From Zygnema cylindricum (Eukaryota; Streptophyta; Zygnematophyceae; Zygnematales; Zygnemataceae), in the NCBI GenBank assembly GCA_037447655.1, contig JBBHKE010002919.1, positions 34,325-98,324 of the forward strand: a stretch of 64,000 nt of DNA, read 5' to 3'. A model generated the notes under the pieces. It was not told the origin of the DNA, did no database searches, and was given only the letters and a program-made list of their open reading frames with translations. Below are positions 43,129 through 54,320 of this stretch, piece after piece (position 1 is the stretch's first letter; each line of letters starts with the position of its first letter). Position numbers and translations under genes: made by a program.

Positions 43129-44128
43129 TGTTGCTTGAAACCTTGAGTCCTCTCTATATCTTCTGCTATATTGCCATCTTGCTTAAGTCGACATCGCTGC
43201 TGGAAACCTTAGTCTACTGTTCTTTATCATGCTGATACGCGGTGATCGGCGGCCGGTCGCTCTCTAATATCAGAGCTGCGCTGACAGGTCATAGCAGTTT
43301 TAGCAGTCACAGCAATCATAGCAGTCACAGCAGAGTCATTGCAGCTATAGCAGTCTGCGCAAGAAAGGTGTTCTGAACTTCAGTCAGTTTGTGTGAAGAT
43401 AAATTGACGAGGACATGATTTAGTGAGTATGTAACTCCAAAGGGAGTACACAGTTTCGGTGCATTTCAGGCACACGTGTCGATCCGTGAGGAAGTCAAGA
43501 ATGATTGTTCTAGAAGAAGTACAGTTTCAATTGAGGACCAAACTTACACGTGGAGGTTCATCTTTGGTGATGAAAGAATACGTGGAAGGCGGACAAAGTC
43601 CGTCGTCATTTTTGGAAGAGAAATATTGACTGTACCGTCATTTCAGCGAACGAACTTTGACCGCGTACTTTTTTCATTTTAGCGGCTGTCTGATTTGTGA
43701 AAACATTTATGTACATTCGACCGTGTGAGTTTGATGATGAGGAGTAGTGTACTGATCGACCACAGTAGTTGTGGTACGGCGTGATCAGCTGTAGGCTCAC
43801 TTGTCTATATAGGACTTATATTATTTTAGGAAAGTAGGATTCATGTGTAGGAAAAACTGCGAAGCAAATTTTGGGTGTTTTTGAATTATAAGATCATTGT
43901 GATCTTTTGGCAGAACGTTGGGAAATTCTGCATGTGGTTTCTTTGGTGTATATTCTATATTGTGGTAACTTTGCAAACCTAGGGTGTGTGTGATATTCTT
44001 GAGGCTTTATTGTGAAGTTGGTTGTTTGTGGGATTTCGTGAGAGTTTCCTCTTTGCATAATTGATAATCATGGCAATTGCCGGTGCTTTTTCATCCTCTT
44101 CAATGGCACCAGCTACCTCAAATCAACA
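43129..44128 (+). mobile_element. 5' LTR of element K
   Basis: A 1000-bp LTR, TGTTGCTTGAAACC...AAATCAACA. It has a GCAGTCACAGCA-rich region near 43300, ACACGTGTCGATC (43473-43485, a CACGTG site), a conserved short frame (43476-43682) and the gag leader ATG at 44070. Confidence 0.85.
43476..43682 (+). CDS. conserved 68-codon frame in the K LTR
   Basis: It starts MSIREEVK and contains YTWRFIFGDERIRGRR, VVIFGREILTVPSFQR and TNFDRVLFSF. The 3' LTR has the same frame with the same start and stop (48697-48903), and LTR C1 has it on its own sense strand within 16571-16840 (YTWMFTLGDERMCGRR, ILTAPSFQRANFDRVL). I recognise no family. It may be only a conserved U3 sequence with a G-box (TACACGTGG) that happens to be open. 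Confidence 0.3.
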   Translation: MSIREEVKNDCSRRSTVSIEDQTYTWRFIFGDERIRGRRTKSVVIFGREILTVPSFQRTNFDRVLFSF

Positions 44129-44866
44129 GGTCACGGGCCCTCCCTCACGGATCTCGATGTTTAATGGACAAAAGTATCTTTTTGGGCGGATTTGACCAAG
44201 TCTTATTTTAAACAAGTGAAATTATATGACGTGATTTCTGGTATCTTTCCGGATACGGATCTGAAGTTTGGAATGAAAAATAAAGATGCATTGCATGTTT
44301 TAAAGTTACTTTTGTCAGAAGATCTTATCAATATCTCTACGGCATCTGAAATATGGAAGGTTTTGAGTGAATCTTATGTCTTAGTTAGTGAGCAGAATGA
44401 GGTTGTAACTGCCGGAAAAATTTGGGACTGTAAATATACTGGGGGTGACATGAACTCATACTGTAATGGCTTGAAACTTTTATTGCCGGAGAATGCATGT
44501 TCCGGGGGGAGTTTTCCTCCTTATCATTAAGCTATGATTCTAATGAGAGGGCTTCCTACTGACTATAGAGGAGCAGCGGAGCAGCTAAGAAGGTTAGAGA
44601 AGAGTAAATGGTATATAGCAGTAGCTTAGGCTTATATCTTAGACGAAGAGGCAACTCAGATAGAATTAAATAGTGGTCAATCAGTGGTTGGGTACAATGC
44701 ACAGACATATAAGCCGGCTGGATTTTCTGGAAACAAAAACTTTACCTCCATCCGAATTATAGACAATATTATAGGTGTGTCTATTGCTTTGGTCAAGGTC
44801 ATGTTTTCTGGCTGTGTCCGGCATTTATAAAAGCATGTGAAACAGGAATTTATCGTGCGGGATGGA
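44070..44866 (+). pseudogene. gag: element K gag
   Basis: The start codon is at 44070 inside the LTR: MAIAGAFSSSSMAPATSNQQ, then VTGPPSRISMFNGQ across the primer site. The site reads GGTCACGGGCCC (44129-44140), so the Met codon (and the tRNA pairing) has mutated to Thr. The core has KIWDCKYTGGDMNSYCNG and MRGLPTDYRG. The zinc knuckle C-VY-C-FGQG-H-VFWL-C (44776-44817) is intact but in another frame. Single-base shifts and stops break the gene. Confidence 0.85.
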
Positions 44867-46400
44867 GGGTGCGATCAGAGGATTCATCACCAAAATTTCC
44901 GACATCAAAACTGCCGGTTAAAAATGCGGGGTTCCTTGCATTTGGTGAGACGTCACAAGATGAACGACCGAAAGAAAAGGAAGATGTGGTCAGATTTCCG
45001 CAATCAAATGATGACGAGTTCTTTGCTCTTGCAAAAGATCTCATGGAGGGACCTCGAGAGAACGGATGGATTATAGACTCCGGATGCTCCTCCCACATGT
45101 GCGGCAACCGGGCTTACTTCAAAACGCTTACTCCAATTCCCACTCGTCGGATTTATTACGCGGATGACAGCGGTGTGGAGGCTACGGCAAAGGGAAGCGT
45201 GGAGTTAGCATGTGACATCAATATTCAGATTGTAAAGAGAACCTTGCATGATGTTCTCTATATCCCAAAATTTACAAAAAAAATGTTTTCCACTTCGGTA
45301 GCAGAAATGAAAGGTTTTGAAATTTTACAAAAGAATGGGAAAAAGGTAGTAAACAAAGATGGGAGGGTAGCTTTGGTAGGAACTAGTGGCCCAAATTTGT
45401 TGTACCAGATGGACTTGGATAATGAAATTGACTTTGCATACTCTAGTGTCTTTCCGGAAAATGTTTTGTGGCATAAGAGGCTCGGTCATGTTCATCATGA
45501 AAGGCTTGATAAAATGGTGAATCAAAATAAGATAGATGGTGTTAAATTAGGACAAACAAATTCCCATGTATGTGATGGATGTGCTTTGGGAAAACTTCAT
45601 AAGTTGCCACTACCTCAAACAGCGGATAACCGGGCCACGGATTTGCTGCAAATTATTCATTCGGATGTGTGGGGACCATCAAAAGTTCCTTCACTCAGTG
45701 GCAACCGGTTTTTGGTCACTTCTACGGATGACTTCGCAAGATATAGCAAGGTTTACTTTATGAAAGAAATGTGTTTAGTGCTCACTCACTTCAAGCATTT
45801 TCGGGTATAGGCCGAAAAACTTCATGGGAAACCGATCCTTTCTCTTCGGTCCGACAACGGAGGGGAATATATTTCTCATAAATTCTCTAAATATTTAAAA
45901 GACAATGGCATTTTTTGGCAATTTACAGTTCTTTATACTCCGAAACAGAATGGAGTATCCGAAAGACTTAACGGAACTCTAACGGAAAGTGCAATATCTA
46001 AGTTACTAGATAAGGGAATAAATTAACAAATTTTGGGCTAAGGCTTTCTCGTGTGCGTCGTATATTAGGAATAGAATAAAGACTTGAGCAGTAAAAGGGA
46101 AAACACCATATCAAGTGTGGACCGAGAGAAAACTGAATGTTAGTCACTTTTGAGTTTTTGGGATTGAATGTTTTATTTTGGATAATCTCCCTATTTCTTA
46201 GCTTAGTCAAAAATCGATTCTCGGAATTTTTCTGGGTTCTGATGATGTATCAGTGGGCTATAGAGTATTTAATACGGATAGGAATGCTCTTCATACTGCT
46301 AGAAATATTCACGTTAAGGAAGAGAGTAGATCAGTAGATGATTTTGGAATGACAGATTTTGAAAAAGATTCCAAAATCAAGTAATATGTTATTTTTAAAA
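44867..46400 (+). pseudogene. pol: element K protease and integrase
   Basis: Open frame 44869-45810 (313 residues). The protease has NGWIIDSGCSSHMCGN (D-S-G intact), VLYIPKFTKKMFSTS and KNGKKVVNKDGRVALV. GAG-pre and the HHCC finger are LWHKRLGHVHHERL and CDGCALGKLHK. The integrase core starts IHSDVWGPSKVPSL. After the stop at 45808 come LRSDNGGEYISHKF and TPKQNGVSERLNGTL, giving the D,D,E triad. The C-terminal part is frameshifted (46020-46350). Confidence 0.88.
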
Positions 46401-46429
46401 GTATTCCCCTGATTTCACCTAGTCAATCT

Positions 46430-46750
46430 TTGGACACTTTGGCTGGTCCACTTGTGGAGGATACTCCTCCTCCTCCACCATCTCCTCCTCGGCGACAACC
46501 TACGGATCCAACAGTTCGAGCCTCAAATTTTCCGGGGGGAATAAGGCAAAGCAGCAGGCTGCGAAACTGCGAAGCTGCTCTATTTTCTATCGGTACATTG
46601 GATCTGAATGAAAACTGCAAAGTTGCGAAACAGCAAAGATGCGATGCTGCGAAGCTGCAAAGCTGCGACGTTGCGAAACTGCGAAGCTGCAAAGCTGCGA
46701 CGCTGCGAATTTATGAAGTTGCGAAACTGCTCTATTATCTGCCAGCATGA
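46430..46750 (+). pseudogene. pol: element K integrase-RT linker with repeat expansion
   Basis: Pro-rich linker (EDTPPPPPSPPRRQPTDP) followed by the conserved RASNFPGGIRQSSRLR. Then comes a run of GCTGCGAAACTGCAAAG-type repeats (46559-46740) coding NCEAAKLRRC-like residues not found in the other families. RT resumes at about 46748 with ITIQQAFSAPEKDQW-like residues in another frame. Confidence 0.75.
46559..46740 (+). repeat. TGCGAAGCTGCAAAG-type tandem repeat
   Basis: About ten imperfect 15-18 bp units (GCTGCGAA, GCTGCAAA, GTTGCGAAAC, GCTGCGACG). The period is a multiple of three in part of the array, so it adds Cys/Lys/Ala-rich residues. Confidence 0.85.
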
Positions 46751-48300
46751 TGGAACCGGTCACAATACAGCAAGCCTTTTCAGCTCCAGAAAAAGATCAA
46801 TGGATCGCCGCGGCTAATGATGAAATGTGATCGATAATGGAGGCTCAAACTTGGGAGCTTGTTGAGCTTCCACCAGACCAAAAAAGCCATCGACTGTAAG
46901 TGGGTCTTTAAAGTAAAGTTGAATCCACATAACTCTATTGAAAGATATAAGGCTAAGCTTGTTGCAAAAGGCTATAGTCAAAAGGAGGGAATTGACTATG
47001 AAGAGACTTTCTCTCCGATAGTCCGGTTTCTAGCTGTTAGAATTTTGTTATCCTTAGCGGCCATTGAGAATATGGAACTACATTGAATGGATGTAAAGAA
47101 AGCTTTATTGCATAGAGATTTAGAGGAAGTAATTTATATGAAGCAGCCTGAAATGTATGAACACGTTGGAAAAGAAAATCTGGTCTGCAAGTTGTTGAAA
47201 TCCTTGTATGGTTTGAAGCAGGCTCCACGTTAGTGAAACCTAAAACTAGATGAGTTTCTAACTGATCTACGATTCGTTAGGATTAGCTCAGATAACTCAG
47301 TCTATATTATGGAAGGGAAAGAAGGGATTATGTACATTGCGGTATATGTAGATGATTTGCTGTTGCTAAGTAAGTCATTAAATGAGATTAACAAAATAAA
47401 GGCAGCATTGAATTCAAGATTTGAGATGAATGACTTAGGTGAGGCAAAGTTTATTCTTGGAATTCAAGTAGAAACGGATAGAGATAGGAGAAAAATTCAT
47501 CTAACGCAGCGTGAAGCGATACGAAATGTGCTTGAAAACTTTGGCATGGCAGAGGCAAAAGGAAGTGCCACTCCCATGGAATTTAAGCAAAAAGTGGAAG
47601 GCATGGAGACCGATGGAGGAATCATTTTTTACTATACCTTGGAGTCAGGGGAGGCAGATTTTATGGCCACCATTCTATACCAGCAGATTAATGGCAGCCT
47701 AATTTACTTCATGAACTGCACGAGGCTGAATATTGCGGCAGCAGTTGGCGTTTTGAGCTGGAGTTTGCAGAATCCGAGAGAAACAGATTAAGAGGCCGCA
47801 AAGAGGGTTCTTCGGTACCTTGCAGGAACACGGAATCTTCGACTTCCTCTCGGTAGAGATGAAGTCAAAATTCAGACGTGGAACGATGCTAGCTATGGAG
47901 ACATGCCAAGTTGCCATTCCACCACTGGATTCATTTTGAAGATTGGAAGTGGAACATATTGCAGGAGCAGCAAGCTTCAAAAGATAACAGCTCAGTCTAT
48001 AATGGAGGCTGAATATATGGCAGCAAGCTCAACTGTCAAGGAGTTACTATGGGTGAAGTCGCTTCTTGAAGAACTTCATTTTATGCAATTTAGACCTTAA
48101 ATAGTGTGGTATGACAACCAGGCAGCTATTGCGATTGCATCCAATCCGAGTCATCACTTCAAAAGCAAACACATTGACATCAAGCTGCATTTTTTAAGAG
48201 AAAAGGTGATGAACAGAATTTTGAAACTCAGTTATCTTCCGGATGAGAAGATGGTGGCAGATATGTAACTAAGCCTTTACCAGCTCCTAATTTGAAGTTT
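46751..48300 (+). pseudogene. pol: element K RT and RNase H
   Basis: [24 protein letters not shown] (46850 on, shifted), [19 protein letters not shown], then [10 protein letters not shown]-stop. Frame 47309-47791 has intact YVDD (47345-47356), MNDLGEAKFILGIQ and YFMNCTRLNIAAAVGVLS. RNase H (47800-48300): WNDASYGDMP, SIMEAEYMAASSTVKELLWVKSLL and WYDNQAAIAIASNPSHHFKSK. All catalytic acids are there, but stops and shifts occur every 150-400 bp. Confidence 0.88.
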
Positions 48301-48352
48301 TGTAGGGGGGAATGTGGACTTACTGGCTGAGAGAGTCTAAAGGTTTAGGGGG

Positions 48353-50198
48353 TGTTGTTTTGGAAACCTTGAGTCGTTTCTATATCTTGTTTCTATACTG
48401 CCATGGTGCGCAAAGTCTGACATCGCAGCTGGAAACCTTGAGTACTACGCATGTTGCTATGCTGCGGTGATCTGACATCGCAGCTTCGCAACTCTAATAT
48501 CACAATTGCGTTGACAGGTCATAGCAGTCACAGCAATCATAGCAGACACAGCAGAGTCATTGCAGCTATTGCAGTCTGCGCAAGAAAGGTGTTCTGAACT
48601 TCAGTCAGTTTATGTGAAGATAAATTGACGAGGACATGATTTAGTGAGTATGTAACTCCAAATGGAGTACACATTTTTGGTGTACTGCAGGCACACGTGT
48701 CGATCCGTGAGGAAGTCAAGATTGATTGTTCTAGAAAAAGTACAGTTTCAATTCAGGACCGAACTTACACGTGGAGGTTCATCTTTGGTGATGAAAGAAT
48801 ACGTGGAAGGCAGACGAAGTCCTCCGTCATTTTTGGAAGAGAAATATTGACTGTACCGTCATATCAGCGGACGAACTTTGACCGCGTACTTTTTTCATTT
48901 TAGCGGCTGTCTGATTGGTGTAAGCATTTATGCACATTCGAGGGTGTGAGTTTGTTGATCAAGAGTAGTGTACCGATCGCCCACAGTAGTTGTGGTACAG
49001 CGTGATCAACTGTAGGCTCACTTGTCTATATAGGACTTAGATTATTTTAGGATAGTAGGATTCTTGTGTAGGAAAAACTGTGAAGCAATTTTTGGGTGTT
49101 TTTGAATTATAAGATCATTGTGATCTTTTGGTAGAACCTTGTGAAATTCTGCATGTGGTTTCTTTGGTGTTTATTTTATATTGTGGCAAATTTTAGAGAA
49201 TTAGGGTGTGTCTGATATACTTGGGGCTTCATAATGAAGTTCGTTGTTTGTGGGATTTCGTGAGAGTTTCCTCTTTGCATAATTGATTATCATGGCTACT
49301 GTTTTTTTGAGACAACTGCTGGCACTGAATATGAAGAAGATGCAACAGTAGTCATCGTAGAACAAATCAAAAGAGGAAGCTTCCACAAATACTGATGACT
49401 GAACAGCAACTTTGACAGACTATAACTTTCGGGAAAACAACCTAATTGTCCTGAAAATCTACCACACAAAAGGATACATACAAAGAAACACACACTTAAA
49501 ATTTCATTGAATTCCGCTTACACATCTGTGTGATATGTAGAAATGAAATTACATAAAACTGAGTGCGCAGTTTTCATATCATTTGTTCCTAATGAATCAA
49601 ATTCACTAAGTCCTACTTCTATACACCGAAACTACACTAAGCTGTACGGAGGCATTCCAGCCGTACATATAAATTTATAACACAACAAATACTATGAGTA
49701 TACTTGTGTACTGAAGGTATGTCATAAACCACATTCTCAACACTAAACAACTAATTAACTACAGACACAATTCTATTCTACCAAATATTTACACCGAAGT
49801 TTAGACAACGTAAAGTGATAGTGATCTAGTCACGCCTCGTCAATAATTGTTGGCTGCAGCTGTGAGTTGTCCGATTAGAGGATTTGGCACCTTAAAACTG
49901 ACTTCACGAAGTCCCGTGGTCTTGCCGAATTTCCGTACGTCCACGGAGGACATACTCACGCATTTCTCTCAAGTGACGACGCGTGTCCCAAGTGTGAATG
50001 AATCGTGAACTCCCAACTTCACTGACACACTAACTTTGGTAAGTACTTTACCGAACTTAACCAATGATAGCTTAAGTCCTGAACAACTTTCTCTCCCTCA
50101 AAGTTGAGGAATAGAGAGGACTAAAGCTTTCTAAAAACAACAGCAACTGCCGCTCCTTCTTCATCCTCTTCAGTAACACCAACTGCCTTTAATCAACA
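48353..50198 (+). mobile_element. 3' LTR of element K (interrupted)
   Basis: TGTTGTTTTGGAAACC follows the polypurine tract. It is colinear with the 5' LTR up to ATCATGGCTAC (49299) and resumes at TGCCGCTCCTTCTTCATCC after E1. Its second copy of the 68-codon frame is at 48697-48903. The end AATCAACA is followed by GCATT. Confidence 0.85.
49300..50142 (-). mobile_element. solo LTR E1 in the 3' LTR of K
   Basis: An 843-bp LTR with TG...CA ends and flanks GCTAC/GCAAC (target duplication with one change). On the minus strand it starts TGTTGTTTTTAGAAAGCTTTAGTC and ends with a gag leader ...SSSVPAVVSKKQ-like. It shares the GTACGGCTGGAATGCCTCCGTAC block with 2195 and with E2. Its insertion splits the K gag leader region. 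Confidence 0.85.
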
Positions 50199-50293
50199 GC
50201 ATTGGTGTTCTTGGAAGTCATCACTTAGGTTACCAACATCCGCGTCTTTACACCCATATCCCCCATCACCTTCGAGGATCTATCCAATGGCAT
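50199..50293 (+). pseudogene. non-LTR RT element piece 3
   Basis: 95 bases with an open frame (HWCSWKSSLRLPTSASLHP, then PSPSRIYPM) that runs without a stop into piece 4 when element L is removed, giving ...CQHFLRGDWESL. It is bounded by two copia LTRs. Confidence 0.5.
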
Positions 50294-51258
50294 TGCAAAT
50301 TTCTTTGGATTTATTGGCTGACAAGGTTTAACATGAAGCCGCATGGCACCTTCTATTCATGTTCAATTCCTTCTGAGATCTTTGCTGCCCAAGCTAACAA
50401 ATGGATAATCTGATAGCACCTTTGGTAACAGTGTGGACTCCTTGAAGTGAAACAAGAATTCTTGGCAGCCCAACCCGGGCATTAATTATCATGTAATGTA
50501 CTATTTATAAGCTCATTGGTGAGAGAGCTTACCTCCTCAAACCCTAAGTATTAAATCCCTCTTACAACCCGTATCTACTAATGTACGAGCCAATTAGAAG
50601 ACTGTACAGTACCGAAAGATAATATGGCCGATTTCCTTTCTGTAAGCGTTGTGTACGACAAGGCCATGGAGTAGACGCCTGTCTCCTTCGAACTTGTCCT
50701 CATTCTCCTAGGGATTCCCTTTTCCGAATGTTATCTTGCCACGTGGCACCAAAACATGTTAAGCCCGAAAACCACCAAAACGCCATTTTGAGATCTCGAT
50801 GATGATGTTTGCTGTTGGATAAAATTGGCTTTTATCAATAGCCGTTGAAAAACAATTGTCCAGTACATTTGTTTCGTGAGGTTTCACTAATCTCCATATG
50901 CGCTATTAGTAATTCCGTTAATCAGATTAATTTCCTAAACACTGTTTAAATACAATTCAAACCCTTTGTAGTCTAACAAGCTTCTACGACAGACCGGTTA
51001 AAGCTGAGGGCTACACCTCGCTCTACTGGTCGGAGGTACGAGTCATGCCGAACTTAACCTTTTTTTGAGAGTGACTTATGTCACTCTTTAGACCTGCCTA
51101 ATGAAGCTGAGGCAGCCATAGCTCTACCACCCTCTCTATCCTTCAGTGACTACAATAAGTATGGGGGCTAAAGAGAGAAGGTGGAGGCAGGTTGCCTGTG
51201 CTTGATTTATTTATTAATTTAGTCTTAGAAAATACTTCATAAATCAAATATTTCAACA
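50294..51258 (-). mobile_element. 3' LTR of element L
   Basis: About 965 bp. The inner 80 bp align only loosely with the 5' LTR (TGCAAATTTC and TGCAATTCAA), and the rest aligns well. G-box CCACGTGGC 50739-50747, tRNA-like module 50990-51066 (GACCGGTTAAAGC, GGTACGAGTC, then CCTTTTTTT), GGCAGCCATAGC, and CTACAATAAGTATGG near 51150. The polypurine tract AAATAAGGGGAG is at 51259-51270. Confidence 0.8.
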
Positions 51259-51382
51259 CTCCCCTTATTTTCTAGTTTAACTTCATCTTTTCTTTTAGTC
51301 CACACTTTTCTCTGCAATACTTTAGTTTGGGAGAGGGCACAGCTTTGGTTATCATATCAACAACCATTTCCCCATCAGACCT

Positions 51383-53375
51383 CTACACAAGATTTACAAT
51401 TTTGTTCTCGACTTTTTCCCTCACAAAAATCAATCTTATGTCCATGTGCTTAGCCTTGAAATGATGCTTTGGGTTGGCTGCAATTGCAATAGCAGCCTGA
51501 TTTTCACAGAAAACTTCATTCACTCCCTCCTTCGTGTACCCCAGTTCTTGTAGCAAAGACTTGAGCCACATCAACACTTCCACAACAGAACAAGAGGCCA
51601 TGTACTCAAACTCCATAGTAGACTAAGCAACTACTTTTTGTTGCTTACTACTCCAACAGCAAGCACCCTCCCCCTCATAGAACACATAGCCAAAAGTGCA
51701 TCTTCTCATAGGTGCATCCCTATAACTAGCATCACTCTAAGTAGTGATGTCAGTGTTTTCCCCTCCCAAATGCAACAATAGATCTCTGGCTCCCACCATA
51801 TATCTCATGACTCTCTTGGGTGCCTCCCAATCCTTCTTCCTAGGATCAACAAGACTCCTACTGAGGACTCCAACTTTTGCCGCTATGTCCGGTCTATTGC
51901 AGTTCATAAAGTAAATCAAACTTCCTACAACCTGTCTGTAAGGAATAGACTTCATGAACTGCCTCTCTTTTAGACTTATCTGATCATCTAAGATCATCAC
52001 TCCTCCTTCTACACTCCCATCACTTACTTTCTTTAAGTCCATGGGAGTGGTACAGCTGTTTGCCTTCTCTATCTAGAATTTTTCTCCAACTATTGCCGCT
52101 TTGTCTGGTTTATTGCAGTTCATAAAGTAAATCAAACTTTCTACGAGTAGTCTCTAAGGAATAGACTTCATGAACTGCCTCTCTTCTAGACTTATCTGAT
52201 CATCTAAGATGTTCACTCCTCCTTCTACACTCCCATCACTTACTTTCTTCAAGTCCTTGGGAGTTGTACAGCTGTTTGACTTTTCCATCTGGAATTTTTC
52301 TCCACCTGTTGCCGCTTTGTCCGGTCTATTGTAGTTCATAAAGTAAATCAAACTTCCTACGACCAGTCTGTAAAGAATAGACTTCATGAACTGCCTCTCT
52401 TCTAGACTTATCTGATCATCTAAGATCATCACTCCTCCTTCCACACTCCCATCATTTACTTTCTTCAAGTCCAAAGTATGGTACAACTTTTTGCCTTTTC
52501 CATCTGGAATTTCTCAAGCATGTTCCCTATGGCTTCTTTCTGAGTTAGTGTGATAATCCTTTTCTCCCTATCTCTTTCCATCTGAATTCCCAAAATGTAT
52601 CTTGCCTCTCCTAAATCCTTCATGTCAAACCTGCATCTATGATCTTTCTTTGACTTATTTATCTTTTCCATAGTCTTACTCAATATAAGTAGATCATCCA
52701 CATAAATTAAAATAAAAATCACACCATTCTCATCCTCAAACATATATATAGAGTAGTCAGAGCTGATTTGGATGTATCCTTGACCGGTGAGAAACTTGTA
52801 TAGTTTCTTATTCCTTTGTCGCGGAGCCTGCTTCAGTCCATATAAGGACTTCATAAGTCAACAGACTTTGCCTTTCTCTCAAACCTCTACAGACCGCTCT
52901 GGTTGCCGCATGAAGATTTCTTCCTCTAATTCACCAATGAGGAAGGGAGTCTTAACATCCATCTGATGTATTTCCATGTCTTCCGCTGCTGCTAAACTAA
53001 GAAAATCTTTACTGATGGGAACCGAACCACCGAAGCAAAAGTCTCCTCATAATCTATCCCTTCATTTTGAGTGAACCCCTTGGCTACCAACCGAGCCTTA
53101 TATCTCTCAATGGTATTATCTGGCTTCAGTTTCAGTTTGAACACCCATTTGTACCCAATCGATTTTTTGTCTGGAGGAGAGTCCACCAGCTCCCAAGTAT
53201 TTGCTTCCATGATGGATGCCATTTCATCATTTATGGCTCTAACCCATCTGTCTTTTTCCGTACTGTTCATTGCCTCCAAGTATGACTGAGGCTCATCCGG
53301 GTGGGACAGCTTAGTTAACCTTGTGAGCTGTCTGTATTTCTTGTAGCCTTTTGCTACTTTTTCGTCCTCCCTCAA
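51383..53375 (-). pseudogene. pol: element L RT and RNase H with triplicated segment
   Basis: RT N-terminus 52992-53375 ([33 protein letters not shown]). Core 52465-52854 with [13 protein letters not shown] and intact YVDD (52693-52704). The connection is present three times in tandem. RNase H 51383-51616 has EYMASCSVVEVLMWLKSLL and FCENQAA: the D of the usual CDNQAA is E. The frame is broken near 52860 and 51700. Fragments only. Confidence 0.88.
51880..52527 (-). repeat. 216-bp in-frame tandem triplication in pol of L
   Basis: CTTATCTGATCATCTAAGAT recurs at 51975, 52191 and 52407, a period of 216 bp (72 codons). Each unit codes for EKFQMEK...DLKKVSDGSVEGG...YFMNCNRPDIAA of the RT-RNase H connection. 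The units differ slightly, so the event is not recent. Confidence 0.9.
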
Positions 53376-54320
53376 AGTCCGGAGCTGGGATCGAAGGAAG
53401 TCTTAGGTTCCTCCTCACTGTCTCATCTGCTCGCCTATTCATGGAAGACAATTCTGGCTCCTCCTCCTCCGTCTCCTCGGAGTGTATAAAGTTGTAAGGA
53501 GATTTTGGTATATCTTCCCTATCTTGATCTCCCCTGAATCTGCAGTCATTCTTTCACTCAGGTTCCTTTCGGGAAGGTCCGAGTCCTCCTCACTCTCGGA
53601 CTCAAAAGTGATTCTTATCTTCTTAGTATATTTTAAAGGATCAAATGACTTTCTTTCGTCCATGACAACCAGAATGATATCTTGTTTTGCTAAGTCATAG
53701 ACTTTATATCTCTAGACATCCTCATCATATCCTACAAAGTATCTAGGTTTCCTTTTAGCATCTAGTTTCTTGTTTTTCTTATCCGTATTAAGAAAGTAAA
53801 CTTAACTACTGAATACTTTCAGGTGAGAGAAATCCGGTTTCCTTCCAACCCATCACTCATAAGGTGTCATTCCTTTCACGGCTGAGGTAAGGATTCTATT
53901 CTTAATGTAGTTAGCAAAGTTCATGGCTTCTGCCCAAAACCATTTTTATACCTTTTTGTCAGCACGCATTCTACATACACTATCTCTTAGAGTCCGGTTC
54001 AGCCTCTGAGCTACCCCATCCTTTTCAGGATTATAAGCTACAGTTTTCTGATGCTGAACTCCCTCATCCCTCAAGGATTCTTCAAACTGGTTAGAGGTAT
54101 ACTCTCCTCTATTATCCCTCCTTATTCTTGTAATAGGGGTTTCGTGCTTTATATTCTTTGAAGTAAGTTGGTGCTTCAGACTTTGTTCTCAGGAAGTAGA
54201 TTCTAGAGTATCTAGACCAGTCATCAATGATTGTCATCATATACCTCTTCCCACCAACCGAAGGTACTTTTGCCGGTCCCCAATATCTGTGTGGACTAGA
54301 TCTAGTACTTTTTCACCTCT
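53376..54320 (-). pseudogene. pol: element L linker and integrase
   Basis: The linker (53439-53663) has MDERKSFDPLKYTKKIRI and Glu-rich runs. Integrase blocks are YDEDV-RYKVYDLAKQDIIL-like (53690-53740), FWAEAMNFANYIKNRILT-like (53880-53960), DPEKDGVAQRLNRTL-like (53990-54040, Asn to Asp in the NG motif) and RRDNRGEYTSNQFEESL-like (54070-54120). Frameshifts break it. Confidence 0.75.

Larger units (their letters stand above)
43129..50198 (+). mobile_element. Ty1/copia element K with nested LTR E1
   Basis: Plus-strand copia: 5' LTR 43129-44128, gag, protease, integrase, RT, RNase H, polypurine tract AGGTTTAGGGGG, and 3' LTR 48353-50198 that holds solo LTR E1 (49300-50142). The flanks TAATA and GCATT do not match, so one flank has changed. 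It sits between pieces 2 and 3 of the non-LTR element. Stops and frameshifts are frequent. Confidence 0.85.

Noticed and set aside
43129-50198. Target duplication around element K
   Set aside because: The flanks TAATA and GCATT do not match, and shifting the ends by a few bases does not help.
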